DNA from: Rhodeus uyekii
Lineage: Eukaryota; Chordata; Actinopteri; Cypriniformes; Acheilognathidae
Reading direction: 5' to 3'
DNA: 64,000 bases
Assembly: GCA_037043235.1 (NCBI GenBank)
Contig: JAWRVZ010000041.1
Span: forward strand, 609,001 to 673,000
Shown: piece by piece, positions 1 through 11,715 of the stretch
How positions within the stretch are numbered: the first letter of the stretch is position 1
Layout: each line of letters begins with the position of its first letter
Position numbers and translations under genes: made by a program
The notes under the pieces: model-generated
The model's database searches: none
Told to the model about the DNA's origin: nothing
Seen by the model: the letters and a program-made list of their open reading frames with translations, nothing else

Positions 1-640
1 ACGAAAGGGGACACCTGGCGGGTCAAGAGTTCAACCTCCTGGCTGAATGGATGTACTCAAGATTCTTGGGGTTCACTCAGACCAAGATGACCTCCACTGC
101 CAACTGAAAGGGACTCGAGAGGAGGTTAGAGCAGTCAAGGGGGCAGGAACCAGGTCAAGTCAGTGACAGGTCACTCGTAAATTGCCCTTACCTTAGCAGG
201 CTCTGCCCTAACCCCTGCCGCCAAGATAATCTGTCCTAGAAATGGAACTGAGTCAGCATGGTTAGAGCAGTGAATGGTCAGCATTCTTAACTTATAAACA
301 GTAAAGAAAGACATACTTTGAAATATGAGCTTAAGCATCGGTATATGCTTTTTGTACACTTCTCCACATGACAGAAAACAAGGGGGTAATATAAAGGATG
401 ACAAATGTACAAAAACAGGTGCAAGCCATTAGAGATAACAAGGTAACAAGAGGGTGGAGAAACAATAGAGCACATGGCATAACAACAAAAACACCATGTG
501 TCAGCCATGTGGTTCAGACAAACAAAGGGTAAAACACCACCAAACCCCAAGCTGATCAGACTGGCGCCCTGACAATGTGTGTGTGGCATTGTGTAATTTG
601 TACCCTGCATAATATAACAATAGTAATTGACTCCTATAAG

Positions 641-922
641 CTCCTGTACCACCTGGCTGCTGCAGATTCATTTTGCCGTTGATAGAGTTGACATAGAAAC
701 GCATAAACAACTCCAGTTTTAATGTCACAGGTTGCCATCTCTAAATTTCAATTATGACATGGTGTTAATGCAGTCCTGACTGAATGCAATAAACGAGCAA
801 ACTTTTTTTTTCTGAGACTTCCACAGAAGATACATGCAAGTTTCAATATTTATACCACTTCTATCATTGATTCCTATCAGGATGTGAAGAGAATTTCAAC
901 CAGAATAACAAAAACTATTGCA
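641..922. repeat. Dispersed repeat, copy A (partner at 8643-8972)
   Basis: The segment around 641-676 (CTGTACCACCTGGCTGCTGC and following) recurs with few changes at 8643-8680. The segment at 877-922 (ATCAGGATGTGAAGAG and following) recurs at 8923-8972, so both ends are conserved in the same order. The family is not recognised. Confidence 0.6.
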
Positions 923-982
923 TTGACCCCAAACTTTTGGTTTCCTTCTCTTTTTTAATCCAGTTGTATTTGTTATACTGTT

Positions 983-1020
983 AGCGGTCACTGTTTGTTA
1001 TTTTTTAAACAGTGACCGCT
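983..1020. repeat. Perfect 14-bp inverted repeat (hairpin)
   Basis: Arms AGCGGTCACTGTTT (983-996) and AAACAGTGACCGCT (1007-1020) are exact reverse complements around a 10-nt T-rich loop. No transposon termini or target duplication are visible, so its origin is unknown. Confidence 0.8.
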
Positions 1021-2087
1021 ATCCTAAGAACAAGCCTTCCCTATTGGAGTCTTACTTGGAAAAACTCACCTTTGAATATTTTACAATTCTTTCTTAACTC
1101 GGTAAGCACCTGAATATTTGACTGAACCAGATCTGCTTTTATTGTTAGCAAACCTTCAGTTTCATAATACAAAAACTTTCAGGCTTCATATTAACAAGCC
1201 TTTGACTTTGACCCGTTTGGCATTCGCCAAATCCTCCTTGTTTGAAGTCCCAGAGACGATGCTATGGCCATGGGAACTGAGAATATGGAGGTATGGGAGG
1301 GCTTTAAAGAGAGAAGGAGCAGCGGTTTGGTACAATGTACCCAGCTAATGACTCACAGCTGGCTTTGAACACTGAGGGCCAACATCTGGAGGCATGTGGT
1401 CACAGAAATATCTAGTTTAAAGGATGCAAGTCGCCTGCAGAAAAAGCTATGAGGTGAGGTAAATATGACAGAATGAAAACAAAAATATGTGTAAAAAGAC
1501 TGGATTAAGTAAATATATGGGAGGAAATTAAAACGTATGTCTTGTTTAAGGTTGGTTCAAAGAAGTGGGCATTAATACAGGGTGAGTGAAGGAACCTTTG
1601 GGAAGACAGATGATTAGAGGAAAATGGTGGGAGAGGGGAAGGAAAGAATTGGTTTGACTGACGTAGCAGAGTAATCCCACAATGCACTGTAATTTGCTTG
1701 AGCAATGAGAGCTGTGAGAGCCCCATAGTGGGAGTTTAGTTTAGTTTAAACAAACTCCAGCCAATAGTAAACCACAGGACCGGGATACCAAAACCACGGT
1801 TAAACACTTAGTTATATGACATATGCAATCTTGTTACAGCTTGTAGGAGAAGCTGAATCATAGGCTTAAATTGGGCGCAGGAGTCTTTTATCAAAACAAT
1901 TCATATTATTATAGGCATGGATCATCACTAGCATAAGTTGGTCATTAAATTGTGAGCTATTCTGAATAAATGAATAAAGCCTATTGATTAATGATGGAAT
2001 TAAGATCATATAATGACTTGGCTTACTTTATTTGTTGGGTTAAATTAAGATGTTATTGATACAGTAACTTTGTAACAGTAACTACAG

Positions 2088-2590
2088 CAGTGCTTCTCAA
2101 TTATTTTCTGTCACGCCCCCCTAGGAAGTGGTAAAAAATTTGCGCGCCCCCCTCCCCCCATTTTGGAACTTCTGCCGTATTGTTTCCATAGCAACGCGTC
2201 ATGCTTGTCACCTGACATACCGCAGTCACAAAAAGCCTGTATGATAGATAATTCAAAATAGTCACCAACTTGTTGGCTCAACTTGTTGAAACCTAAAAGA
2301 AATCTTATGTGGTTGAAAACACTGAATTGTTGTGATAAATGACAAGCTATGAGCGCGTCTTTTTTTGGATCAGTGCCAGATATCGCGTGAAAACACGTGT
2401 GAATTTAGTAGTTGATCACGTGACACATATGAACACCAGTGTGATCGTACACGTCAAAGGATGAGGGGATTGTTATCTGAACTTCATATCTGCTGCTCTT
2501 GTTCAAGTGCTAGAAAACCTACTCCCTGGCAACAAAAAAAAAAAAACGCGCGCCTCCCCTGGCATCGCTCCCACTATTTGAGAACCACTG
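2088..2590. mobile_element. Non-autonomous hAT MITE, copy 1 of family A
   Basis: The element starts CAGTGCTTCTCAA and ends TTGAGAACCACTG, imperfect terminal inverted repeats of hAT type. It is flanked by a perfect 8-bp target duplication AACTACAG (2080-2087 and 2591-2598), the diagnostic length for hAT transposition. It has no coding capacity. Two further copies lie at 15995-16913 and 19945-20478 inside col6a2 introns. Copy 1 shares an internal deletion with copy 3. Confidence 0.9.
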
Positions 2591-2754
2591 AACTACAGTA
2601 ACTCAAGGACATGTGTCTAATTTAAGCGAAGGTGAACTCCAGAGAAACATTTCACAAGGATCTGTATTTTGTTGTATTTTGATCAAGAAAAGTGTATTTT
2701 GAACAAGAAAACCAAACAAAAATAAATAAATACATTTTCTCAATAGAGGAAATA

Positions 2755-3281
2755 CAGTAATTTCTCGCCACTTCGCCGCGGTTCAAGTTTCGCAGCCTCA
2801 GTGCATTGCGGATTTTTTAAAATTATTCATTGAAAAAAATAAAAAATAAAATACCGGCATATCGGCAGCCATATTGCGAAAAGCAGCGTTGCTTCATTCA
2901 GAGAAACGGTTTCCCAGGATGCCAGACAAAGAGAGAAACTCTCTCAGAGGCTTTGTACACACCCACGGCACTCAGACAAGACACGTGATTGGTTCCCACC
3001 GCGAGATCGACCAATGAGAGCACGAGTGGAGTGGGAGCCTCTTCAGAGTGTGAACGATCCAGCGCTGATATCTGAGAGAGAGAGTAAATGTATAATATTA
3101 AGGATTTATAAGTAAATAGATTTAATTAAGATATATTTAGTTAAATATACAGATTTTAAACATTCTGGTACATACACACACATATACAGAATTTCCTAGG
3201 GGGGCCAATCCTACTTCGCGGATTTTCACCTATCGCGGGGGTTCCGGTCCACATTAACCGCAGATAAACGAGGAATCACTG
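2755..3281. mobile_element. TIR element with TA flanks (MITE, Tc1/mariner- or pogo-like)
   Basis: The left end CAGTAATTTCTCGCCAC and the right end (reverse complement CAGTGATTCCTCGTTTATC) are related inverted repeats flanked by TA dinucleotides (2753-2754, 3282-3283). No transposase frame is present. The superfamily is inferred only from the TA target and the ends. Confidence 0.6.
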
Positions 3282-3283
3282 TA

Positions 3284-4780
3284 TTTCTTAACTTATAAAC
3301 AGTAAAGAAAGACATACTTTGAAATATGATCTTAAGCATCGGTATATGCTTTTGTTGAAACCAACAGTCAGCATTATTTCATGTTACTTTTTAAATAGTC
3401 ATTCATTTTCTGGTGAAAAACTACCTTACCCTTGATTCTACAGAGAAATTCTCCATAAATCAGAGAATGGAGAGAATCAAATCACACCAAAAGAACATTT
3501 TAGATCCAACCTCTCCCATTTATAAATGGGGGTTCTTCCAAGATTTATAATGGGAGTTAATAGAGCCTGAGTTTTTGAAGCCCAATAAATCTGTATGGAT
3601 TACTTTTCTGACGAATGAATGCGCTTTTTGGGGACTTTAAAATCTAGGGTACCATTCACTCCCATTATAAAACTTAGAAGAGACTGGATATTTTTTACGT
3701 AACTCAGATGGTATTTGATTAAAAATAGAAAGTGTAAATACCAAAGTGAGCAAACTATAGGATAATTTTAACACTTTTCAAATACTTTTTTTGGTTCAAT
3801 TCAAAGTTTGTAATGTTGTGAATATGTAATTGGAGGTTGCGACTGACAATCATCAAGTTTGGCAAACATCATAAAATGAGTAATGAATACGTCTTCTTGA
3901 GATTTGAATCTGCATCGGCCAAAATATCAGTTAAAAACGCCTCATCAAATGAAGGTTTACAAATTCGACCCACCTCTGTTTAACCTGGCCTTGATGTGAG
4001 AGCAGCCCAACCGACTAACAACCCACACTGTTTACGATACTCAACTAGATGACTCAGTGGAACTGTCAACACGCATTGCATACTTAAAATAAGGAATATT
4101 CTGTGAATATGGTTTACATTATGTTCCCGTTGAGGCAATATTTCCCCTTTGAGGGCAAGTTGATGTTCTCAATGGGATCCACTGTTCTGAAGCTCTATCC
4201 AGCACGAGTCATTGGATAATGAGAAGGAAAGAGTGTTACGTAACGGTTTATGCTGACTAAAATCTTGGAATTATTTCATTTGAATTATGCCAATTGCAAT
4301 ATCATATATCTGGTTTCGAACAGCAGACTAAATGTTATCTTAAGCTAAATGTCATATTAAACTATGATTGGGCTGCTATTATTACGCCTTGCTTTTATTA
4401 AAAACAGATCTGCATTGTAACTGAGAGTGCATTAAAATGACAATATTATTTTTTGTTGTGCTTCTGTTTTTCTAAACCTGTGGTTTCGTTTGAATAAGGA
4501 AATTGGTTCTGCGGCGAATCCCGGGATTTCAGAGGGACTCTGGATTCAAACAGATGATTCTGTGATGAGAAGAACAACAGCACATATTCTGAAGGTTAAT
4601 CTTTTATCAGTTATTTGACCTCTTATTGTTTTGCACACAAGCAGGAATTTCAAATCTCAGAAGAAAGGGTTCTTGTATGTTCTTCAGAATGACAGCCATG
4701 GGGCCAGTTTTCCATTTAATCATACAGCTGTACTGACAAATAATAATGCCTTTGTAAATCATAAGTGAGATAAAAAGTAA
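3284..4780. other. Intergenic DNA, no gene recognised
   Basis: It opens with the second copy of the 69-bp direct repeat (about 3285-3353), directly against the right edge of the preceding TIR element. After that I see AT-rich non-coding DNA with no splice-compatible exon series. Confidence 0.5.
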
Positions 4781-4789
4781 AAAATTATA

Positions 4790-5590
4790 AAATCATAACT
4801 ATGCCTTTGATGTCATAATTATGGTTTTGTCATTATGACTTTTTATGCCAGAAATATGATTATATATTAAATATAATATAATTCTGACTTTTACCATTGA
4901 TTTTTGTCAATTTCTACTTTTCTATCATAATTATGTATTTGTATCTCTTTTAGTCGATTTTCTCATAATTATGACTTAATAAACCATAATTATCATAATT
5001 TTTTATAATACGCTTATTATAATTTCAACTTTTATCTCAAAATTCTCACTTAGTATAGCCATATATAGTATGTATATCTATTGCCATGTACAGCAATAAT
5101 AAATATATAATAATATTTATAATATTTCTGTCCATTTTGAGTTTTTATTTTATAATTTCAAACATTTTGCAATAATTTTGACTTTTTATCATAATGACCC
5201 ATATGTTTTCTGTCAGTTTTGAGTTTTATGTCATAATTGACTTTTTTGTCTTAATTCTTTAAACTATTTTGACTTTTTTATCATAATGACATAGTATGCC
5301 ATAATATTCATAATTTCTATAATAGTTTTGGTCAGTTTATATGTTATATAATAATTAAGTTGAGTTATATGTCACAATTATGACATAATTTTTCACTTTT
5401 TATCCCATTATGTTCATAATAGAGTTTTGACAATTTTGTCTTTTGGTATAATTATGACTTAAGACTATACTTTTTATCTTATTATTATGGCTTAGTATGT
5501 CAAACACTTTACTTTCTATCTCATAACAATGACTTAGTATCTCATAATGTTGACTTTTTATGTTATATATATGACTTAAAGCTTTTTTTT
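4790..5590. repeat. Degenerate AT-rich tandem array
   Basis: Irregular short units built on TCATAATTATGACTTTTTA recur for about 800 bp with much decay. This looks like an old minisatellite. No coding potential is visible. Confidence 0.7.
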
Positions 5591-5794
5591 TTTATGTGAC
5601 ATAAATGGGCTTCCATAAATAGCAGCTGATTTACAAAACAGTACAGAAATGTTATCAGGTTATTCTAGCAGAGCTGTTCAGCAGGGTCTTGATGTAGTTT
5701 TTAGTTTGTGAGCTTGTAACTGGAGGGAAGTATGGAATCATTCTTGCTGTGTTAGTCATCCAGTGCCTCTGAAACAAAACAGACTCCAAAACAG

Positions 5795-5812
5795 CCCCCC
5801 CCCCCCCCCCCC
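5795..5812. repeat. Poly-C tract (about 18 C)
   Basis: An uninterrupted C run in otherwise AT-rich intergenic DNA. Its exact length is prone to sequencing error. Confidence 0.8.
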
Positions 5813-7345
5813 ATTTAGACCCCTTCCATTCCCTTTTTTCCCCTCGGCTCCTTTCTCTCCTTTTTAAGCAGAAATGCAAGCGTCGCCAAGAAACATAGAA
5901 AAAAACACAAACCCGTCGCTGTTTCACAAGCACTGCCTGATTATTCTGCAGAAGTTGAGCTGAAATGATGTTTCCTCTCTCCTAATTCCACAGTGCATGT
6001 CTCTTCACACAGGTGCTTGACATCAGAAGTTTTCCAGATAAACATTTCAGCTAAGCAGATAAGGGTCCAGAGTTCAGACTGTCCCACAAAGCTGTGTTCA
6101 TCAATTTTGCTTCAGATCTGTACATTTGAATCTAACGCACATGGTTTTAAATTGGTATGTTAGATTGGAGATTTGAGACCCTGCATGCCAATTTGCATAC
6201 TGTGCATTGTAAACAGTATATAAGAACAGTAATAATATAGTTAGTGCTTCCTCAATAACATAACATGAAAAATAAAATGCCAAAAGTCTTAAATGGTATA
6301 CGATTTGAGACAGGTTTTGGACATTGGCTTTATTGATGCTAATATTTCCCTTTACACAAAAATGTATGTTTACATTTTCATTAATATCTTTTTCACAACA
6401 AACATTTCTCTTCAAATTTTACTTTATTACAGCAATGAAAATATTAAGTGATTTGATATTTTTTAAAGTTAAAATCTACAAATTCTACCATGATGTATAA
6501 CAACTGAACGATCATTTACATTAACAAGAATTTGGAAAGATATCTGTTTATCCATCAAGAAAGCAACAGTTAAGTAGAGAATTCTGAGAGTAAGCGTGCA
6601 ACAGCAAAATTGTGTAGTGTTGCAAGCTGCACAAGCAGAAGTGAGAAACCTTCACATTTTGTTTAGATACAAGGCAGTACTAACAAACAGGATGATATGA
6701 CGTATGCAGACATATGCAAAAAGACATGTGCATTAAATAAAGAAAAACGAGGTGCTTTCATCTTCTAGTGGTCTGGACTGAACAGATTTGAATGTTTACA
6801 CTTGATAGATTGTGCATGTATGCATGTATACGAACATGCCGCACACGAAGTGTTTAAAAGGGAAAGGTTAGCAATAAAGTATAAAGTCCAGCTGGAAGTT
6901 GTTGTTGAGAGAGAGCGAGCGCATCCACATCTGTGAGTGGAAATATATGTATTTTTGGGGTGTGTGTGTGTGTGAGTTACTGTTTAAGACTCTGACTTGT
7001 TAACAAATAGCAGACATACACAGTTATATCCTTCTCTCGCTCCTGGCATCAGTTTCATGTTTATTTTGTTTAAATGCCTTATAAAACTGCTCTATTTGAA
7101 TTGGCTTTAATGTCCCTGTTTATTGCACACAAAATAACCAAAAAGGAGGCATCTTTATACTGTACATTTGCATTTGACACACATTATGTAAATTACTAAC
7201 AAAATTAGGAAAAAGCACACAAATTATTCTTATTATTTTAATACATTTCCACCATAATAATAATCAAAATATACAAACTTTTAAATTTGATGAGGTCTTT
7301 AAATATTGCACTTTATAATATAACCATATCAAATCAAATTTGCTT
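5813..7345. other. Intergenic DNA, nothing recognised
   Basis: AT-rich sequence with a short TG run near 6960. Small open frames here lack coding-like composition or flanking splice signals. Confidence 0.5.
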
Positions 7346-7552
7346 TACACTCTGTAAAAAAAGGTTCTTTATTGGCATCGAAAAAAACTTTTAACATTCA
7401 TGGAATCTTTCCATTGCACAAAAGGTTCTTTGTAGTGGAAATAGATTCTTTAGATTATTAAAATATTCTTCACACTAAGAAAAAAAGGTTCTTTTGTGAA
7501 ACCAAAAATGGTTCTTTTATGACATTTTGGAACCTTTATTTGTAAGAGTGTG
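7346..7552. mobile_element. Small MITE rich in AAGGTTCTTT motifs
   Basis: The left end (ACACTCTGTAAAAAAAGG) and the right end (reverse complement CACACTCTTACAAATAAAGG) form imperfect terminal inverted repeats. GGTTCTTT motifs recur inside. This matches a motif pattern common in teleost introns. The boundaries are approximate. Confidence 0.55.
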
Positions 7553-9480
7553 GGGATTAGAACAAACTTCAGTGTGTAACTTGTCGTTCATCGAATGATA
7601 CCTCCAATCATGCATCTTGAAAAGAGGTAAAATTTCATAAAATCCAGAAAGCAAGCTAGAAACTCCTTTGACATCCCAGCAACCACTCATGAGCAAGTGT
7701 CACTCAAATTTCTCCAGAAAATAAAAGTGATATTTATATTATAGACACTTTCCCAATTACAGTTTCCCTCTTTTCCTCCTGTATATAAAGAGATTTCTGT
7801 GCTGCTTTACTATCTTATGTAACCTGGGTTCAGTGGGATATTTGTGTAAGTGATATGAAAATCTGTGGAACTTTGGAAAGGATGTGGAAGATATCTCCTT
7901 TTCTTTCTCTGTTCTCTCTCGCTCTCTTGTTCGCCCTTCTCTCTCCACACAGGGGAAATCCCAGAATCCTGCCACCTCTTTCTCTCTATCCCGCAGTAAA
8001 GGACACATGGCAGATGATCAGTAATTTCCTCCTCTCATGTGGTGTCATATGAATGTATGCTTTTGAGGATTATAGGAATTTTTTGTGCTTATTTTCTGTA
8101 GTATGAGCGTGTTTAAACGCATTGCGAATTGAAGAATGAGTTGTGCATTTACTGGGTGTGCACTTAACTCATGTTTATGGAAAAGTTTACTGGAATATGA
8201 ATGTTTATGTAGATATCTTTTGCTGCATGTGACTCACCGGACTCCACGGCACACGCGCTGTCAGATGCCTACAATTGAAAAAACTTGTTATGCTTGGCTG
8301 TGTAATTGACTCAGGAAATGACTATGGCTGTAACCATGGACACAGAATGGCTGAAAAAAAACTTGATACAGCTCATGAAGTCTCTTAAGAGCATGTCCAA
8401 GACATATTTCTCTTCAAAACCGTCTCATTCTAAAAAAAATTGTGATATATTATTCACTTAGTAAACATTCACATTTTCACGTTAACATTGTTACTAGCGG
8501 CTAGTAATAGCGAGCTAGCTTTGAAAACATATATGACCCCATTCTCCTTTCAGTGCGTCTCCAAAGCCAGGACTCCTTCAAAACAAGGTCACGAGAGACG
8601 CTGTTAAGCTACCTAATGTCTCAAAGCACATAACATTGCTCTGACCTGTACCACCTGACTGCTGCAGATTCATTTTGCCCAGTGTTGCCATTGATAGCAT
8701 AAATTCAAGTCACGAACCACAGAATAAGCTTGTTGTTTTGGTTCAGGAGGAACTGTAAAGGTGGCAGGTGTTGCAGTGCTCGTTGACTGGCGTCTGTCTA
8801 ACTCTGCGTAGCATGAAATACACCACGGAAATACACTGACAGGCAGGACATCCTATCATTGCATTCGGACCGACATAAAAACATTTTATGGTTCTCCACA
8901 AATTGTGATTTTTTTTCCAAATATCAGGATGTGAAGAGGCTTTCAACCAGCATAACAAAAAATTATTAGCCTTTAGCTTGCCTACTCACAGGAAATAATT
9001 GGTTGGCTATTGGAACTTCAATTGGAATAAAAACCTTGCAGATGAGGAGATTATGTCGCTATGTAGACTACAGTGTTTTGTTATAGGCCTACAGGGGCGT
9101 GGGTGTGTTTATGTGTGTGTGTGCGTTAGTCAATGAAACTTTTTGAAAGTGTTTATTAATAACTGCCCATATTTTCTCCATGCATTCTCCAGAAAACTGC
9201 AAATAGAACTCATACGACGCACAACGCCAGTTTCCTTTGAAATTGAACTATCCTCATTCTTCTTCTACAGATGCGTCTGCCATGTGCGTTTCGTTAATGC
9301 ACTTCCACAGAAGAAATACCATATGAGCGATCCTGCGATTAATACAACACATACTTTTTAACAAAAAAATAATTTAATAAGATGTCCTCACGCCGGTTTT
9401 TGTAAACATGTGTGGGTGATCCACACCCCCCTTATCTTAGCACCAGATATCCATCAAAAATCGTGAGGAGTGGGAGGATA
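7553..9480. other. Intergenic DNA upstream of col6a2
   Basis: Contains copy B of a dispersed repeat (8643-8972, see 641-922). Otherwise AT-rich with no supported exon. It presumably includes the distal col6a2 promoter, but I see no element I can name. Confidence 0.5.
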
Positions 9481-9749
9481 GTCCGTCAGTGTGGATGCAG
9501 AGCACCGCCATGCGGACAGAATGAGCACTGCACAGACGCGCGTTCCAATTGCGCTGATGAAGGAGGGAACAGACTTCTGTTCAAGCTGGGAGAAGCGCAG
9601 AGGAAACTTCTCCTGCAGCTTGGCTGCTCACTCACTCCCTTACTTTGGAATTCTGATTTCTGCTTTACCTAGTTTGGAATGTATGCTTGATAACCCTAAA
9701 CATAGATCAGCACTCGAAGACTTCTTCAGATTTTTCGGATCTTTGGTGG
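9480..9749 (+). other. col6a2: Probable col6a2 5' UTR exon 1
   Basis: This is a locally GC-richer block in AT-rich DNA. It ends at a good donor (GTGAGTG from 9750), and the next supported exon (11620) begins with a 5' UTR stub at an acceptor, so an upstream non-coding exon is required. The start is a guess; no convincing TATA box decides it. Adding this exon gives 28 exons, the number I recall for human COL6A2. Confidence 0.4.
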
Positions 9750-11627
9750 GTGAGTGAAGACCAACTTTTCTGTAACTTTGGCAGTGCGTTTCTGTCTCTG
9801 ATGAGTGAAAGTGTGGAAATGCTCAGGCACTTTGTTGCACATTGTTCAGTTATTCAGTGAACTGTAAGTCACCTGCTTCTTATATTTGCTGAAAAACAAT
9901 TTAGTGAAAAGAATAGATGGTTTTGTATGCTGAATTATTAATGATTCCAAAACTATGTGTGTTTTGCATGCACTTTTTCATGTTATTTAATGTTTTGGTA
10001 TGTGATCACATATGTTTGCTGCTCTTCTGTTTGATTCATTTTAAAACTTACTTCAACCTGTGATGGGAAGACGCATCTGTTTATATTATAACTAATCTAT
10101 TTTTTGTACATATATTTCATACTGTCAAAGGGGCCTGAAATACCTGATGTTATGATGCAACCAGTATGATTAACAAACAGACCTTAAAAACCAAATGTAA
10201 ATGTAATGCATATTATGCATGCAAAATATGCATCATAAATATTGAATTCATCATGTTGTTGGATCACCTGTCATATCTGGATGTGAGCTTTGTGCAGCTG
10301 GAGGCCATATTTCTGTTTAGTTGCCTATTTTATTTGAAGCCATGCACATAGTAGATTGGCTCATTTGAATAAATACGAAGGCCTAGATGAGATAAAGGTT
10401 TTGAATAAAATATTGTGGAATATTTCTTCAACTGAAACCTAATTTTCAATGAGCTGGTTTTATGGAAGATGCTTTTTTAGTATTAGTTTGAGTTTGCATC
10501 TGACAAATAAGGTCCAGAGAGAATATGATCGAAAGATGATCTATTCAGAATAACAGCAAATAACTGCTTCATCTCAGACAAGATTTGTCTTACTTCAGGG
10601 GACTATTGGGTGCTCAGAAAGTCACGTTAAGTCATTTTTGTCTTGTTTGATACATTTGACAGACTGTACAATAGTTTGAATCGATTAATTCTAGTAATTG
10701 AAATCTGACATGCAGATGAAAATCCACCCTAGAAATCTCTATAAAAATGATACTTTATTTAATCTCAATACTGCAAAGACTATTGGTCCATTTTGACATG
10801 TGTAAAGAAAAGTAACAGGCTGACTTTTTGGCTCTTCAGCAGCAGACTGGACAATAATTCAAAAATGACACTGAGAAACTTTATTAGCCATTCCATTGAA
10901 AATATACAGAGAAAAGTTCAAATAGTCTTGGGTAATTATTATATAAGCATATTGACACAATTGTTATTTAAAGCTAATAGATTGCAACAGTACCAGCCCA
11001 CTTTTTCCCCATGGGGATACTTTAAAAAGATTAGAAATTGTTTTAATATGTTTTTAATTTAAAAAAAAATTTTTTTTAATTGAGGTTCCGTTCACACAAC
11101 ACCATTTTAAACTAATGTAAATGTACTCAGATATTAGAGAACTGACAGGAAGAAAAGTGGAGAGAGAGAGAGAGAGACAGAGAGACAGAGAGACAAGCTT
11201 GGGAAAGGGCCCAAAACCAGGGCTCAAACTCAAGTTGCACAAAACGCAAACTTTCATGTCGCTGTTATTGACTCCAACTACCATAGGGATTTTAAAAATA
11301 CTTGTTGGAGAATTGTAAATCGAGGTGAAAAACAACTTTGATTTGAAGCATAAGAGGGGAAAAAACTCATAGAAGAAAAAGGAAAGTTTGTTGTGGAAGA
11401 ACACTTCATTTCCCAGAATGCCATTGCCTCTTGAATGCGTTTCAATTTTAATTCTTATTTCCTATGGGTGTGGCCAACAGTGTTTCCATTTATCACTTAA
11501 CTGAACCTTTTCAATGGCATTTCTATAATATATTTGACACAAATCAATTATTTATTTCAAAATCAATTTCTTACGAATTTCTTAATAAATTAGTAACTCC
11601 TGTTTGCTTGTCTGTTTAGGAAGGAGA

Positions 11628-11715
11628 ATGAGGATGATGAGACTATCGATCCTCCTCCTCTTGTTTGTGGGTGTTAACGCACAGAGCCGGCCTCCAGTCG
11701 GCGCTTCTTGCACAC
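11628..11715 (+). CDS. col6a2: col6a2 signal-peptide exon
   Basis: The exon begins at an acceptor (AG at 11618-11619), and the first ATG is at 11628. It reads MRMMRLSILLLLLFVGVNAQ-like: basic start, leucine-rich core, then a small-residue cleavage region before QSRPPVG. Two more in-frame ATGs follow closely (codons 3 and 4). The donor is at 11716. The split codon joins the exon at 12912 in phase. Confidence 0.9.

Larger units (their letters stand above)
1..2087. other. Intergenic DNA, no gene recognised
   Basis: No open frame here looks coding and no splice-compatible exon series was found. The stretch holds one copy of a dispersed repeat (641-922, second copy at 8643-8972), one copy of a 69-bp direct repeat (about 284-352, second copy at about 3285-3353) and a short perfect inverted repeat (983-1020). 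The rest is AT-rich DNA in which I see nothing. Confidence 0.6.

Noticed and set aside
4790..5590. Possible CRISPR-like or regulatory array
   Set aside because: Units are degenerate with no constant repeat and spacer pattern; it is an AT-rich minisatellite in a vertebrate genome.
7757..8008. Arg/Glu-rich antisense open frame
   Set aside because: Driven by a CT-rich tract; no splice support or recognised family.
11054..11404. 116-codon antisense open frame in col6a2 intron 1
   Set aside because: Composed of simple AG/CT-rich repeat translated as Ser/Leu runs.
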